Assembly (NCBI GenBank): GCA_022661535.1
Contig: JAKULF010000007.1
Coordinates: forward strand, 3,410,001 to 3,474,000
Source of the DNA: Eutypa lata
Lineage: Eukaryota > Ascomycota > Sordariomycetes > Xylariales > Diatrypaceae
DNA length: 64,000 nucleotides
Direction of reading: 5' to 3'
Both the position numbers and the translations under genes were made by a program. Position 1 is the stretch's first letter, and each line of letters begins with the position of its first letter. The notes under the pieces are model-generated. The model saw only the letters and a list, made by a program, of their open reading frames with translations, searched no databases and had not been told where the DNA came from. Below are positions 1 through 10,180 of this stretch, in pieces.

Positions 1-335
1 AACAAATCGGCAGAGGCGGCGCTAGACATGCCGGCGCCAACACTCTTCTGGGGCACAAACTTCCGGGCGCTTGGGGTGACCTTGACAGCGGCCGGGGGGA
101 GGTCGGGAGAGAAGGTAGAAACGCGGTTGGCCTGGGGAGTGGATGTGCGAAATATATCGCGAGTGTTGCTGGAAAAGCCAGTAGGCTTATTCTTATTCTT
201 GGCAGGGTGGTACGAACGGGTCGGAGTTGGCTTGCTCATTGGAACCAGTGACGACTGGAACTTAGAAGAGGAGAAAGGTGTTGAGCCAGGTTCACCCGGC
301 GCGGGCCGCTTACGAGGCGTTGCGTTGAAAGTCAT
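1..335 (-). CDS. N-terminal fragment of an unidentified protein, cut by the left edge
   Basis: Reading the minus strand from the ATG at 333-335 gives an open frame of about 111 codons that runs off the left edge without a stop. It begins MTFNATPRKRPAPGEPGS. The peptide is rich in Pro, Ser, Thr, Lys and Arg, has no signal peptide or membrane segment, and looks like a disordered N-terminal tail; one short block reads FSSNTRDIFRTSTPQ. Tails of this kind occur in fungal nucleoporins and other nuclear proteins, but I do not recognise the family. The overlapping plus-strand frame at 28-354 is treated as its shadow because the minus translation has more natural composition. A start codon at the beginning of a basic tail, followed upstream by non-coding sequence, supports this strand. 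Confidence 0.5.
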   Translation of the reverse strand, partial: MTFNATPRKRPAPGEPGSTPFSSSKFQSSLVPMSKPTPTRSYHPAKNKNKPTGFSSNTRDIFRTSTPQANRVSTFSPDLPPAAVKVTPSARKFVPQKSVGAGMSSAASADL

Positions 336-2030
336 CGTGTTTCGACGCGTCTGAGTTAGAAGAAAGGTAGGAGGTAATCAAAGGTTAACTGCGAAGAGAG
401 TTGGATGATTAAATGTTGATAGGGCAACAAGTTGCAAATGAATGAATGAATGGTTGATTGATTGCTTGAATCTTGAATGTTTGATTGATTGAGGGAATCA
501 ACAAAGTCGTAAGATTAATAGATGGATGAAGACAGTGGATGCCGGAAAGACCAAGCACTCTCAAGGATGAAAAAACCTTGGGGTGCTGAATGGCTGGAGA
601 GTAATTTGACTTTTGGGGCATTCGACGCGACCAAGAAATGAGGAACAAAAATCACCTCTCAGGTACAATTTTTAGTTTCCTCTTTTCGATGGTTGTAGAT
701 CGTCAATACCTACGAAGTATCTAGCGTGATGACAAGGGGAGATGGAAATTTTGGCGTTGAAAGTTTTGGTTTGGAAATACTAGGCAGGGTAGACAGGGCA
801 GACAGGGTAGGGCGCGTGCACTGTGGCATCTAATGAATTGTTATGGGGGGATGTCCTAAAGTTGAAAGCGTAAGGTGGGTTGGGCTAGGATCATCGTCCG
901 TCAATACACAAAAACCTGGGCGCAAAGAGGGAGAGGGAGAAAAAAAAATTTAACTATGGGGTAGGTATTAGTTAGGTGGGCACGCGTGCGGGCGGGTAGT
1001 GTATGTATGTATGTATGTATGTAGTTAATGGATTCAGGCGCAATAGGCACCAGAAATTGTAGGCACCAACAACACCAACTAGTACTAGCATCTTTTCTAA
1101 ACTCAATCCGGAGAAATCCCCATATTTACCAGGCGTTTGACACCTGTAAAGGACCGTAGATAAACTGACAAATTAGGTTGCATTCACTATGGCAACAATG
1201 ACGGAATAATACAGTGTTAGCTACTTCAATTGGTCAATGCTTATAAAAGCCCGAGTTAAGGTTGACCTGACGTTGCGTGCCATCCGTTCTCTCGCCTTTG
1301 TCTTCCCATTATGTAGCCGGAAATGTTTCCAATCAGTTAGGTTAGTTGGCTTATGTAGGTACCGAACTCTCAAGAATGGATGTGGTGCGGATGCGGATGC
1401 AAATGCATATGCAAATGTAAATGCGGATTCCCAGACTTTATGTATGTAGTTAGATATCTTGATTGATAACTAGTAACTAATAAACGTTTGAACGTCGATA
1501 CATATGTCTTAATATCAGACTCTGGAATGTGAAGTCACGTCGATAGAGCTATTCAATAAACGATAGACAGTATTTGACTAAGTATTGTTCTAGTTGCAAT
1601 GCTGCCGTATTCACCTACAGTAGCAGAGTAGGTAGCTAGACCATGCGTTATGCACGTGTCTATCGAGAGATCTCAGTGCTTATGCTCGAATCTACACTTT
1701 ATACACGGCATGTAGTTAGAATTCACTCCACTTGGACTCGGGAGTTAGCTAGCTAGAGTTAACCGAGCCTCGACCGAAGACAATGACAAGCCTCGTTAAA
1801 CCGTTGCTAAATGGACTATATATTACCTAAGGCTGGTAGAGATCTTGTCTCTGTGCCAACCGGTGCTTAAATAGATAGTATAACCATGAAAGTCAAAGGT
1901 CCTAGGTAGCTAGTGGTTCTAAAAAGGTTGGTATCATTTACTATGAGAGATCCACCATGCAGTTAATTGTTCGAACTTAGAATACAGAAAATCCTCCCCT
2001 CTATTGTATGACCTGCTTGGTCCTCTTTAT
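336..2030. other. Intergenic, no gene seen
   Basis: This is the shared upstream side of the left-edge gene and the 3' side of the SCP-2 gene. It holds a GTAT tetranucleotide repeat at 1001-1023 and one copy of the dispersed 10-mer TACGAAGTAT at 711-720. Short frames here have no protein-like composition. Confidence 0.6.
1001..1023. repeat. GTAT microsatellite
   Basis: Five and three quarter perfect copies of GTAT in intergenic DNA. Confidence 0.9.
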
Positions 2031-2554
2031 TTATAGCTTGGCCTTGGTCTGCGCCTTCTTCAAGATGGGCTCCATCTTAGTCGCCTTCATCACGTCGCCC
2101 TTGACCTTAAGCTTCCCAGACATGAAAAGTCGCTGAGCATTAGCTTTGCCAGATACCAACTTGCCAAAGTCTTCGTCGGAAAGGGAGAGGGTAACTAGAT
2201 GGGACGCAATTAGCCTCGCTATACTAGCTCGTTATATCATAAGGTTGACCTCACCTGTGGGCTTAGTTCCTAACCCCGTACCAACAGTGCCCTTCTCTTT
2301 AAGATCAATGTGCCAGCTGTCAGTCTCCCCAGCCTTGTTCTTAAGTGTGAATGCAAACACGGCATTTCCTTGTTTGATGGCGTCTTTCCGGTCGGCTTCG
2401 CTGGACTGAAGAGAGGCGTTGATAGCCTCGAATGCTTCGGAGGCAGGGAACTTGTCTATTTGTGAAGAAATCTGCACGTCAGCAAGACTATCTATGGATT
2501 CAGGGGATGTGCGCTTGAAATGCGATAGAACCGCTTACCGTTCTTGAGACCCAT
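2031..2554 (-). CDS. SCP-2 sterol-carrier protein, peroxisomal
   Basis: A three-exon gene for a 126-residue lipid-binding protein of the SCP-2 family. Such proteins bind sterols or fatty acyl-CoA and mostly act in the peroxisome. Exons on the minus strand are 2539-2554 (only 16 nt, encoding MGLKN plus one base), 2255-2455 and 2031-2194. The introns (83 and 60 nt) are GT-AG and the phases sum to 127 codons including stop. Diagnostic blocks are KFPASEAFEAINASLQ near the N-terminus, FAFTLKNKAGETDSW in the middle, and LSDEDFGKLVSGKANAQ followed by FMSGKLKVKGDVMKA near the C-terminus. The last three residues are AKL, a canonical peroxisomal targeting signal type 1. In intron 1 the AG preceding ACAAG is the acceptor that keeps the frame; the nearer CAG would not. 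The length is normal for stand-alone fungal SCP-2 proteins. Confidence 0.92.
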
Positions 2555-4657
2555 GATGCTTGGTATTGAAGGTTGATAATGAATAGTCGAGTAGAAGATC
2601 TGTTAAATAAATGTACTTCGCAGTTGTCGCAAAATTACGTGACAAAGATGGGGGTTTGTGGGATTCTTGTAGCTCTCTGCAACTAGATGTTGTAGTCGGA
2701 TCGAGGATGTTCAACGTTCGCTAAACCTAGAGCAATGACGCTCATCCTGTTCACATGAGCGTTGTGCCTCGGTTTCTCTGCCTCACCCTTGCCTAAAGTT
2801 GCATTCATGTGGTACTGGCAGGGATGCGAGTAAGAGGACAATAACGCCACAGGAGATTAGTTAATGATTGTATTATGTAAGTTATTATGTAAGTAAATGT
2901 GGCTTTGTCTTCGCCTCACCCTACAATATATATATGTAAGATGTGGCTTGTGGTTATACTACGTACATAACAGGTGACTATTTTCAACTGTTAAACACCA
3001 TGTGAACTCATGGCCCCTGCGCGTTCTCATATTCTGTATGTCGGGATTAGCTAGGACATTTCGAGCTGACCGAAGATTGTAGGGTGATTCTCTGCTCTTT
3101 CTAGGATCTATAGTAAGTTCCTTCTATATGAAGAGGTTCTTTTCTCTATGGCTTAAGGTGACAGCTTCATAAATAGATGCAGGCTGCGGAGTCCGGGTAC
3201 TTACCTAATGTTACCTACCTCCTCTACCTCTCGATCCGCCCCATCACCGTAATCATCCCCACCCCCCTGCAGACACGCAGGCGATTTATCGTTCTTACCG
3301 CGCCGCGCGGAATAGGTTTGGATTGGTCCATACTCTACGCTGTGCTATTCGATTGTGGTATCATTCCTATGTACGTCAAACCAAACATTCCCCAGACTCT
3401 TTCGCGCATTCTATCTCATATGTGCCATGTACAGTACTTTATCTCGGCCCTGTTTTACGACTCTGTTCTATAGTCGATACTAATGTAGATATGTGCCATC
3501 TACGTGTATAGTACCCAGAGGTGTATATATATCCTAGCAAACCGGCGAGCTCAGTACACCTTCTAGATTCAGTATTTTGTGTGATACTTCTTCTCTCTCT
3601 TTCCTTTTCATCCCGCCTTTGTCTCATCGTTCTCTTCCCTAGGTAATAATTTCCCATGGGGTATCTCGATGACTTGAGAGCAAACCTACAGCAGAGATGA
3701 CAGACAGCCTACATCTCTAGCATAACTTAGGCGACACGATCCGCGGTACAATCAGTATCCATATCAATCGGCGACCTCTTTCTCCCGTTGCCCGGACATG
3801 TGGTGAGCTGGTAACAGATCATTATTGGATCCTAGTCGAATCACCTCACAGCAGCGTCAAAGATATATAACCCTCCTTGGAGCATGACGTCGTCAGCGAT
3901 ACTAGCAGTGGCACGTCAGCGACCAACCATTCCATCAAGTCGTCCCACCCCAGAACTTATAACTCCTCGGGTGACTAATCTTAGATCTGTTTTATCTGCA
4001 AACCACCTCCGAACTGCCGAGCAAGTAACTCCTATTACCATCGATTACCAATGGTAAATATTGTTACGTCGTAGTAGTTGGACAACTAGCACGAGGATTG
4101 GACACATTCATCGACACGTCTAATCTGCTCCGTTACCATGTGTCTGGGAAACCATAAATGACATTTCCGCGCTTCGGGATTTGGATACCGGAATCCTTGT
4201 TTATGCGACGTATCGCAATTGGTCAAGCAAACCCAAGGACGCCACGGTGCGGAGAGAACGGGTCTAGTCTTTCCCCCCTCGAGATCGTTTCGAGTGGTAC
4301 GTGAGCTTAAACACACCCACATCTCCATCTCCACCCTTTCCCTTTCAGTAATTCATCATCAACCAACCTACTTTAGCTTAGACGAACTATAAAAAACGGA
4401 AGCCGTTTTAAACACGCCACGCCAAATCAGAACTCCCTCTTAATGACATGCGCAACTTTCTACTACATAGTATCCCGCCTATCCAAAAATAAAAATAAAA
4501 ATCGTGTTCCCGTGTCGTCAAATATTAGGTATCCGGTTTTATCTATTCAGCCCTGCAGTCTACGAACCGCATAACCTTCGTATATGGCTTAGGTCCCAAA
4601 ATTTAGACTCATATCAAGCTATTTTTGGCTCACCGATCGTCAACTGCTCGTTGGAGA
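2555..4657. other. Intergenic between divergent SCP-2 and Zn2Cys6 genes
   Basis: Two kilobases with no frame that looks like protein. Small frames near 3177-3657 and 4086-4334 have irregular composition and no recognisable motif. The region should contain the promoters of both flanking genes, but I see no specific site I can name. Confidence 0.55.
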
Positions 4658-6389
4658 ATGGAAACAGCTAGGCGAGCGCAAGGCTGTTGGACTTGCAAAC
4701 GTGAGTTGAGTATTCAGGCAATACCATTCAAGTGAATTAAATTGCAAGTCGACATCTAACTTCTAGGCAGAGCGTAAAATAGGCTGCGACCGCGGCTTTC
4801 CAGCTTGTAACAATTGTGTTCGAACCAATAGGCAATGCGGAGGCTACGGGATACGTCTTGCCTGGCCCGATCAGCCGGATGGTAGACGCAGATCGAACCG
4901 TTTACCTAGCCAGACCGTTCAAAGTCTCAAGGTCGAGTCGGCACATTATGGAACACAATTCTTGAACGTGACATACTCGGATCTAGCAGCTGCTAAGAAT
5001 GGCGTGTTTCCTAACAATCTACCATTGGTCTGTGTTCAACGACGACCGCCGCGAAGTATCTCTTGGATGCCAAAGCTTAGGGATAAGGAAGGGCAGCTCA
5101 TGGATTACTGTAAGTGAAAAAAGGATGACTCGCCGTGTATCTAGACTCGCATCTCATCTTCTCAATACAGATCAAAGAACGATCTCGCCGATGATATCCA
5201 CTGTCGACGTCCGCAATGGATTTCGAGAGGATCTACTCCCTATGGTATTCACAAGTACTAGTGACGCCTCTGAAGGTCTCCGCAACGCCATTCTTGCTTT
5301 GTGTTCCTTTCACTTGGGAGGTAGTGAGGAAGCATTACCATATAAACAGCAAGCTCTTCTCTCCCTATCCAAATCATTCGAATCCGAATCCGTGAGCATT
5401 TCCGAGACGCAACTAGCTACGTCTATGATGTTATGTGTCTATAGTGTAAGTCAGGGGTTCCCATGACTCTTCGTGGTTTAGCTAACACAGAGGAGGTCTT
5501 CGACGAGACCGATGGCAATTGGGGTATACACCTGCATGGTGCGCAAGATATCCTTGATGTGCTCTACAAACTTGCTACGACCCGAGGCAAACGATTAGAA
5601 TATAATTTCTTATTCACCTGGTTTCTCTACCACGAGGTTCTCGGGGAATTCAGCCGGCCTCTGTTGTACGGAGGTCGAGGACCAGCATCCTTCAGGCTCC
5701 TAAATGACTCAAATTTTGACAAGTCGGTAGTATGTTCAAGGTCTTCCCTCATGTCGTGGAAGAATGTGATGCTAATTATTCCCAAGATTGTCGGTTCATT
5801 GGGATGTTCTGTAGAAGTGATGGAACTCGTCAGTTACGTCAACGGGTTGCGAGCAGCTGTGCTCCGTCCGGAGTTGGCCGCGACTACCTCCGAAGAACAA
5901 GCACGCCGACAGGAGGAGTGGCACAGAATCGAGAACCAAATAGCAACGTTAACCCAACGTCTAGAACCCCGTGCAGCTATGCAACTATCGATGAGCGAAC
6001 AAGTCAGAATTCGAACTACAGCGGAACTCTATCGAATCGCCACCTTCCTCTACCTGCAAAGGACATGCAACACAGCTGATGCAGAACAATTGAGATCGAT
6101 ATATATGGATCAAGCTTTCAAGGCCTTACGCAGCTTAGAAATATGTACCAGTCCCTGGCCGCTCTTTGTGATCGCTTGCGAAACCGAGACGGATGAGCAA
6201 AGGATCGAGATCCTACAGATACTCGATCGAATGGATGATACACGAAACATTGGCAACATCCTTGTTCTGAGAAACATCATCGAGACATTCTGGAAACGGA
6301 AAGACCTCCAGGCCGACATCGGTCGGTCAAGTGACCTCAAATGGTGGGACGTGGTCGATCTCCAAACTGCTGCACCTTGGTTTATTTAA
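4658..6389 (+). CDS. Zn2Cys6 fungal-type transcription factor
   Basis: A five-exon gene for about 496 residues. Exons are 4658-4700, 4771-5109, 5171-5445, 5496-5726 and 5787-6389; all introns are GT-AG, and frame is kept across every junction. The DNA-binding binuclear cluster lies at residues 10-37, with cysteines spaced C-x2-C-x6-C-x6-C-x2-C-x6-C (CWTCKQRKIGC, then CNNC, then C37), followed by a basic GRRRSNR stretch. The middle contains a fungal-specific regulatory domain, with blocks such as ETQLATSMMLCVYS and ETDGNWGIHLHGAQDILD. The fourth intron (60 nt, 5727-5786) contains no stop and could be read through, but its removal restores the expected IVGSLGCSVEVMELVSYVN. The protein presumably regulates transcription in the nucleus. 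Its target is unknown; the convergent nitrilase, 94 bp away, is one candidate. Confidence 0.88.
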
Positions 6390-6483
6390 CAAACCAGTGC
6401 AACACCCCCAGCTAGGCTTCCCCAGCCAAGCGTTTCGGTATTTCCAACACAGTCGTGATGGCATACAGATATCAGGACTCTCA

Positions 6484-8047
6484 TTACTTCGACATCTTTG
6501 TTACATGCGTATCCTGCGTCGGGTTTACCAATAAGCTCAACAAATCCGGCCGGGCATCTACCACACACAAAGTTAGTATCTTCTTAAAACGAATCATTAC
6601 ATACGACACCTTCGAGTGATTTTCAGGCACTCGACTCCATGATAAATCTCTGAATGGGATTTCCGAAATTCTGGGGGCGAAGAGGATGCGGGTGCGGGGA
6701 CCAAGGCGGATTTTCTTACAATGTCCAACAACATCAATGAAAGCCTTTGGATAATCGATGTCCCGCAAGTCCACATCGGCCTTCAAGATACCCTCCTCAC
6801 CGTCCCCCAATGATTCGCAAAGGGGTTTCCCATCCGGTCCGAAAATCATTGAGAATCCACCTCCAGGCTAGATGCGAAGATATTAGTAATCGCCGCAAGG
6901 GATTGATAAAGGGTGTGTTGGACTCACTGTCTTCGTCACCGGATTCCCGACCAGATTGTTCTTCTCAAGGTTCTTCTCCGTCAGGATCTGTGATGCGACT
7001 AGAACGAAACATTGGCCCTCGATTGCCATAAATTGGCTCGCCCTATAACTAGCCTCGCCGGTTTCATGGTATAACCATGCAATCTTTTTAGGGTCCGGCA
7101 TCTCGAACTCAGCCGGCCAACTTGCCACGTGGATCTGAACTCCCTGAGAGTATTCGTAGTAGCGGAGCAGGGGTTGTACTGCAAGATCTTAGGGTTAGTT
7201 ACTTCAAGGGGATCTCGTGACACCTGGGAGGCTCCAAGCAATGTTTCACAGGCAATAGCCTTAGATCTAGGGCAGGGGCACCTGGGGGAGTCCTCTAGAA
7301 AGCAGTGCAGATAAACCCAGAAAATTACCTACAGTGCTCCCAGCAGTTCAGGCCTCCGATTTTACCGAATGGTGATGGTACAACGCACGTAAGTGACTCC
7401 GCTTGTCCTTCACCCCAGATCGTCCGTTCGACGTGTGTCGGCTTTATTTTTCTTCGGTGGTGGGCTATTTCGCCATCTGGCGAAATGAACGACTGGCCCA
7501 TATACAAGCTTCCTATGACGGCTCATAGTCAGCATTACTGTCGAGACCAAGCATTGAGCACGTTTCTCACTTACCGCCGTCTCTTTCACTATAACCAAGA
7601 ACCACAAACATTCCTGCCTTCTTCACGGCAGCTTGGATTCGCCTCATTTGATTCGAGTCCCGTGGCAACGAGTTCGCCATGTAGTCGTGTATGATATGGG
7701 TATTCTCGATAACGCTCGACGTCCACATGGACCTGATTTGTACACATGTCGAAATCAGCGCCTAGAGGAGTAATAACTACTCCATATGACTTACCATGGA
7801 TACCCTGGGATCCATACCTCGGGAAATCCAAGCTGTCGCCATGTCAATCTATGTGCCCAATAGCAAAAAAAAAAAAGATCTTGGGCTCTCGTATCGCAAC
7901 ACTGAAATTGGAGGGCATTACACATACGACTTGGACACCGTCTGCGGCGGCGCTTTCGATAAGCGAGACAGTTTTGTTGACGCTTCCTTCAAGATCAAGC
8001 CATACCGGCTCTGCTTGAACTGCGCCGACACGAACGTTGGTGGACAT
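6484..8047 (-). CDS. Nitrilase-family carbon-nitrogen hydrolase
   Basis: A complete seven-exon gene for 322 residues. Minus-strand exons are 7928-8047, 7795-7832, 7575-7732, 7333-7512, 6928-7178, 6720-6867 and 6484-6557, all with GT-AG introns and consistent phases. The catalytic triad of the superfamily is visible: Glu45 in [13 protein letters not shown], Lys129 in [11 protein letters not shown] and Cys162 in GGLNCWEH. Other family blocks are [26 protein letters not shown] and [15 protein letters not shown]. Members hydrolyse nitriles to acids plus ammonia or, in the cyanide hydratase branch, hydrate HCN to formamide. The length and motifs fit fungal aliphatic nitrilases, but the exact substrate cannot be read from sequence. 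The gene converges on the Zn2Cys6 factor. Intron 1 contains a run of 12 T on the coding strand, and the last intron is the longest (162 nt). Confidence 0.92.
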
Positions 8048-9700
8048 TGTGGTAGCTGGTGAATATAACAGTGTTCAAAGCTATGAAGAAGTGGGTGGAT
8101 AGGACCTTACCTCGCAGTCCCCTCCTGCCTCCTTATACCACTCCATCAAAGCCGCAAGCCCTCTCAACTCCGCACACATGAGGGGTCAGTAAAACAGCGT
8201 CAATCCCAGATCCCAGTTTTGTGATACCTAGATTTGTCCCTTGCTTGTCACCTTGCCACCGACTCGCTACCGTCATTGGTTTCTGTATAACATTCGTACG
8301 CGGCAGCAAAGTCCTACGCTTCTGGACTAGGTAGAAACAGAGAGGGGAGCTCTCAATATCAGACCATTAAGGCGCCCCATGATCGCATTCTCCTTCCGCC
8401 GATATAAGAGGAGCGGAGAATTCCAGGGCCTCTGAGCTTCATTTCCCCACATGGGCGGACTACGCCGCAGGATTCTTGTGCTTAATGCGGTATAGCCCCA
8501 CGGTATGATTCGGCTCGGCGTGGACCGGATCCGGGGAACCCATCCCTATTCGCTGCACACATAAGATTTGCACATATCTTGGGGTGAGGTTTCATCGCAA
8601 TCGAATCCCCTCAAAAAGGACCTCCTTGCCACGCCGTTTCTATCAGACTATCAATGGATTCCTCAGAGCCCGTATTGCAGATATCTTCTGTGTATCCCGT
8701 GTAATTCACAGCGGCAGCGCTAGCAGCAGTCACGGAGTGATTATCGCAGAACTTTATTTACAACTTGATGGGTCTACCAGGGGAGGGGTTATTTCTATCA
8801 TCTTAAGCAGTACCTAGCGAGACAGGGTATCTGGTTTTGGGGACTACCGTAGTCGCCGCATTTCATAGATTATTACATAAGCGTATTTCGAATATTAATT
8901 TCCTTAGCTGGGTGTTCCATTATCTGGGTTATCAGCGGCGTAGGGATTGGACAAGGGAAATACCATTTGTATATGGGTTTCCGGCTGGATAGCAAAAAGG
9001 CAGGTTGGGTTATGCAGGATACCTTGATGAGTTATGCACAAGTTTCTTTAGCAGTATATGGATATAGCCTAATTCTCAACTTGAGAAATGCTTGAACATG
9101 CTCTTTGGTCTTCACATAGCTACACCTAGTTCCCTTGGGGGTAAGAAACTATCGTCTCAGGAATTGTAGCATACTACGGGCACATAGAGAAAAAGCGCCC
9201 TGGTAGATAGATAACAGTTTTATCGAGGAAATCTATGTTCGACCCCCTAGAGTAAAAGTCATCGAACAGCTCTAAACGGAAAACACGAGTATGGGTGAAA
9301 GACACGCACGTTCCAATAATCCTACCTCTGATCATCACAACTTACTGCAACCAACCCCTCTTCTGCCGCGTCTGAAGGACTCACCTGCTGTAGAGGGCTG
9401 CTTACTCGTCATGTTGTGTAGTGCTGGACTCGCGCCACTGACGTCGTTGGCGATCCTGCGAGATACCTCTGCGAGGAAATCCGCACTAGAGGCGTTGTGC
9501 TTATATGTGTAGATGTCGTAGAGTCCGTCAGCAGGATGGTGAGACTTTCTTCCTGTTGTATGACAACCCAGCTTTACACTAATCCCTCCGCACCACAGTA
9601 AGATGCAAACCAGAGCGTATGTACTAACGAATATATATCACCAACTGTAATTCCCACACCCCTATTTACGGAGATACAGCAGTTCAAACATCTATTGATC
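8048..9700. other. Intergenic upstream of nitrilase, no gene seen
   Basis: The promoter side of the nitrilase gene followed by non-coding DNA. Frames at 8584-8817 and 9291-9512 are short, lack initiation context and have no recognisable motif. Confidence 0.55.
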
Positions 9701-9714
9701 CTAACTAGGCCCAT

Positions 9715-10180
9715 CTAGCATCGCCTCGGTACAGGTGATTCGGATCGCGATGCCCACATTCCAGAAAGAGTTGCTAGAGAAAGCTACCTACAGCCCGGTC
9801 TGATTATCACGACCCACCGCTCTACCATCTCTCAGGCTCTTGTTAAATGATATTAAGGAAGAGGAGGAGGTGGCAAAGTGGGGTGAAAGTATCTAAGACG
9901 ATGAAGATACCTCATGACGAGAACTTCATGGATATCACCAAAGCCGTCTTACCAAGTTCTCTGATCTCGTCCCTACAAGCCCACGTAGCGTCTGGATTAG
10001 CTTCAAGTCGTCACCATCCGTCGTTGGTAGGGGTAGCCAGCCCTCTTACATCAACCCTTCGTTCAAAGTTGGTGGAGGCTTTGGTAACTAACTCGGACAT
10101 GGAGATATAGGAGTCTCACTATATACCTTGAGTAGGATAACCTTTCCGAAGACCAGCCATCCAAATCCAAACGAGGATTG
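9715..10180 (+). pseudogene. Decayed coding remnant of unknown family
   Basis: Two plus-strand stretches in different frames have convincing protein composition. The first, about 9722-9848, reads RLGTGDSDRDAHIPERVA and then LQPGLIITTHRSTI. It passes by a frame break into a second stretch, about 9842-10100, with LLNDIKEEEEVAKWGES and FSDLVPTSPRSVWISFKSS. The second stretch is interrupted by at least two stops (TAA and TGA), both reachable from sense codons by C-to-T change. Further decayed text continues to about 10180. I do not recognise the family. It is best read as a gene fossil, possibly touched by RIP. Confidence 0.4.

Noticed and set aside
28..354. Plus-strand ORF of 108 codons at the left edge
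   Set aside because: It is antisense to a minus-strand frame that has better composition and a natural start; treated as a shadow.
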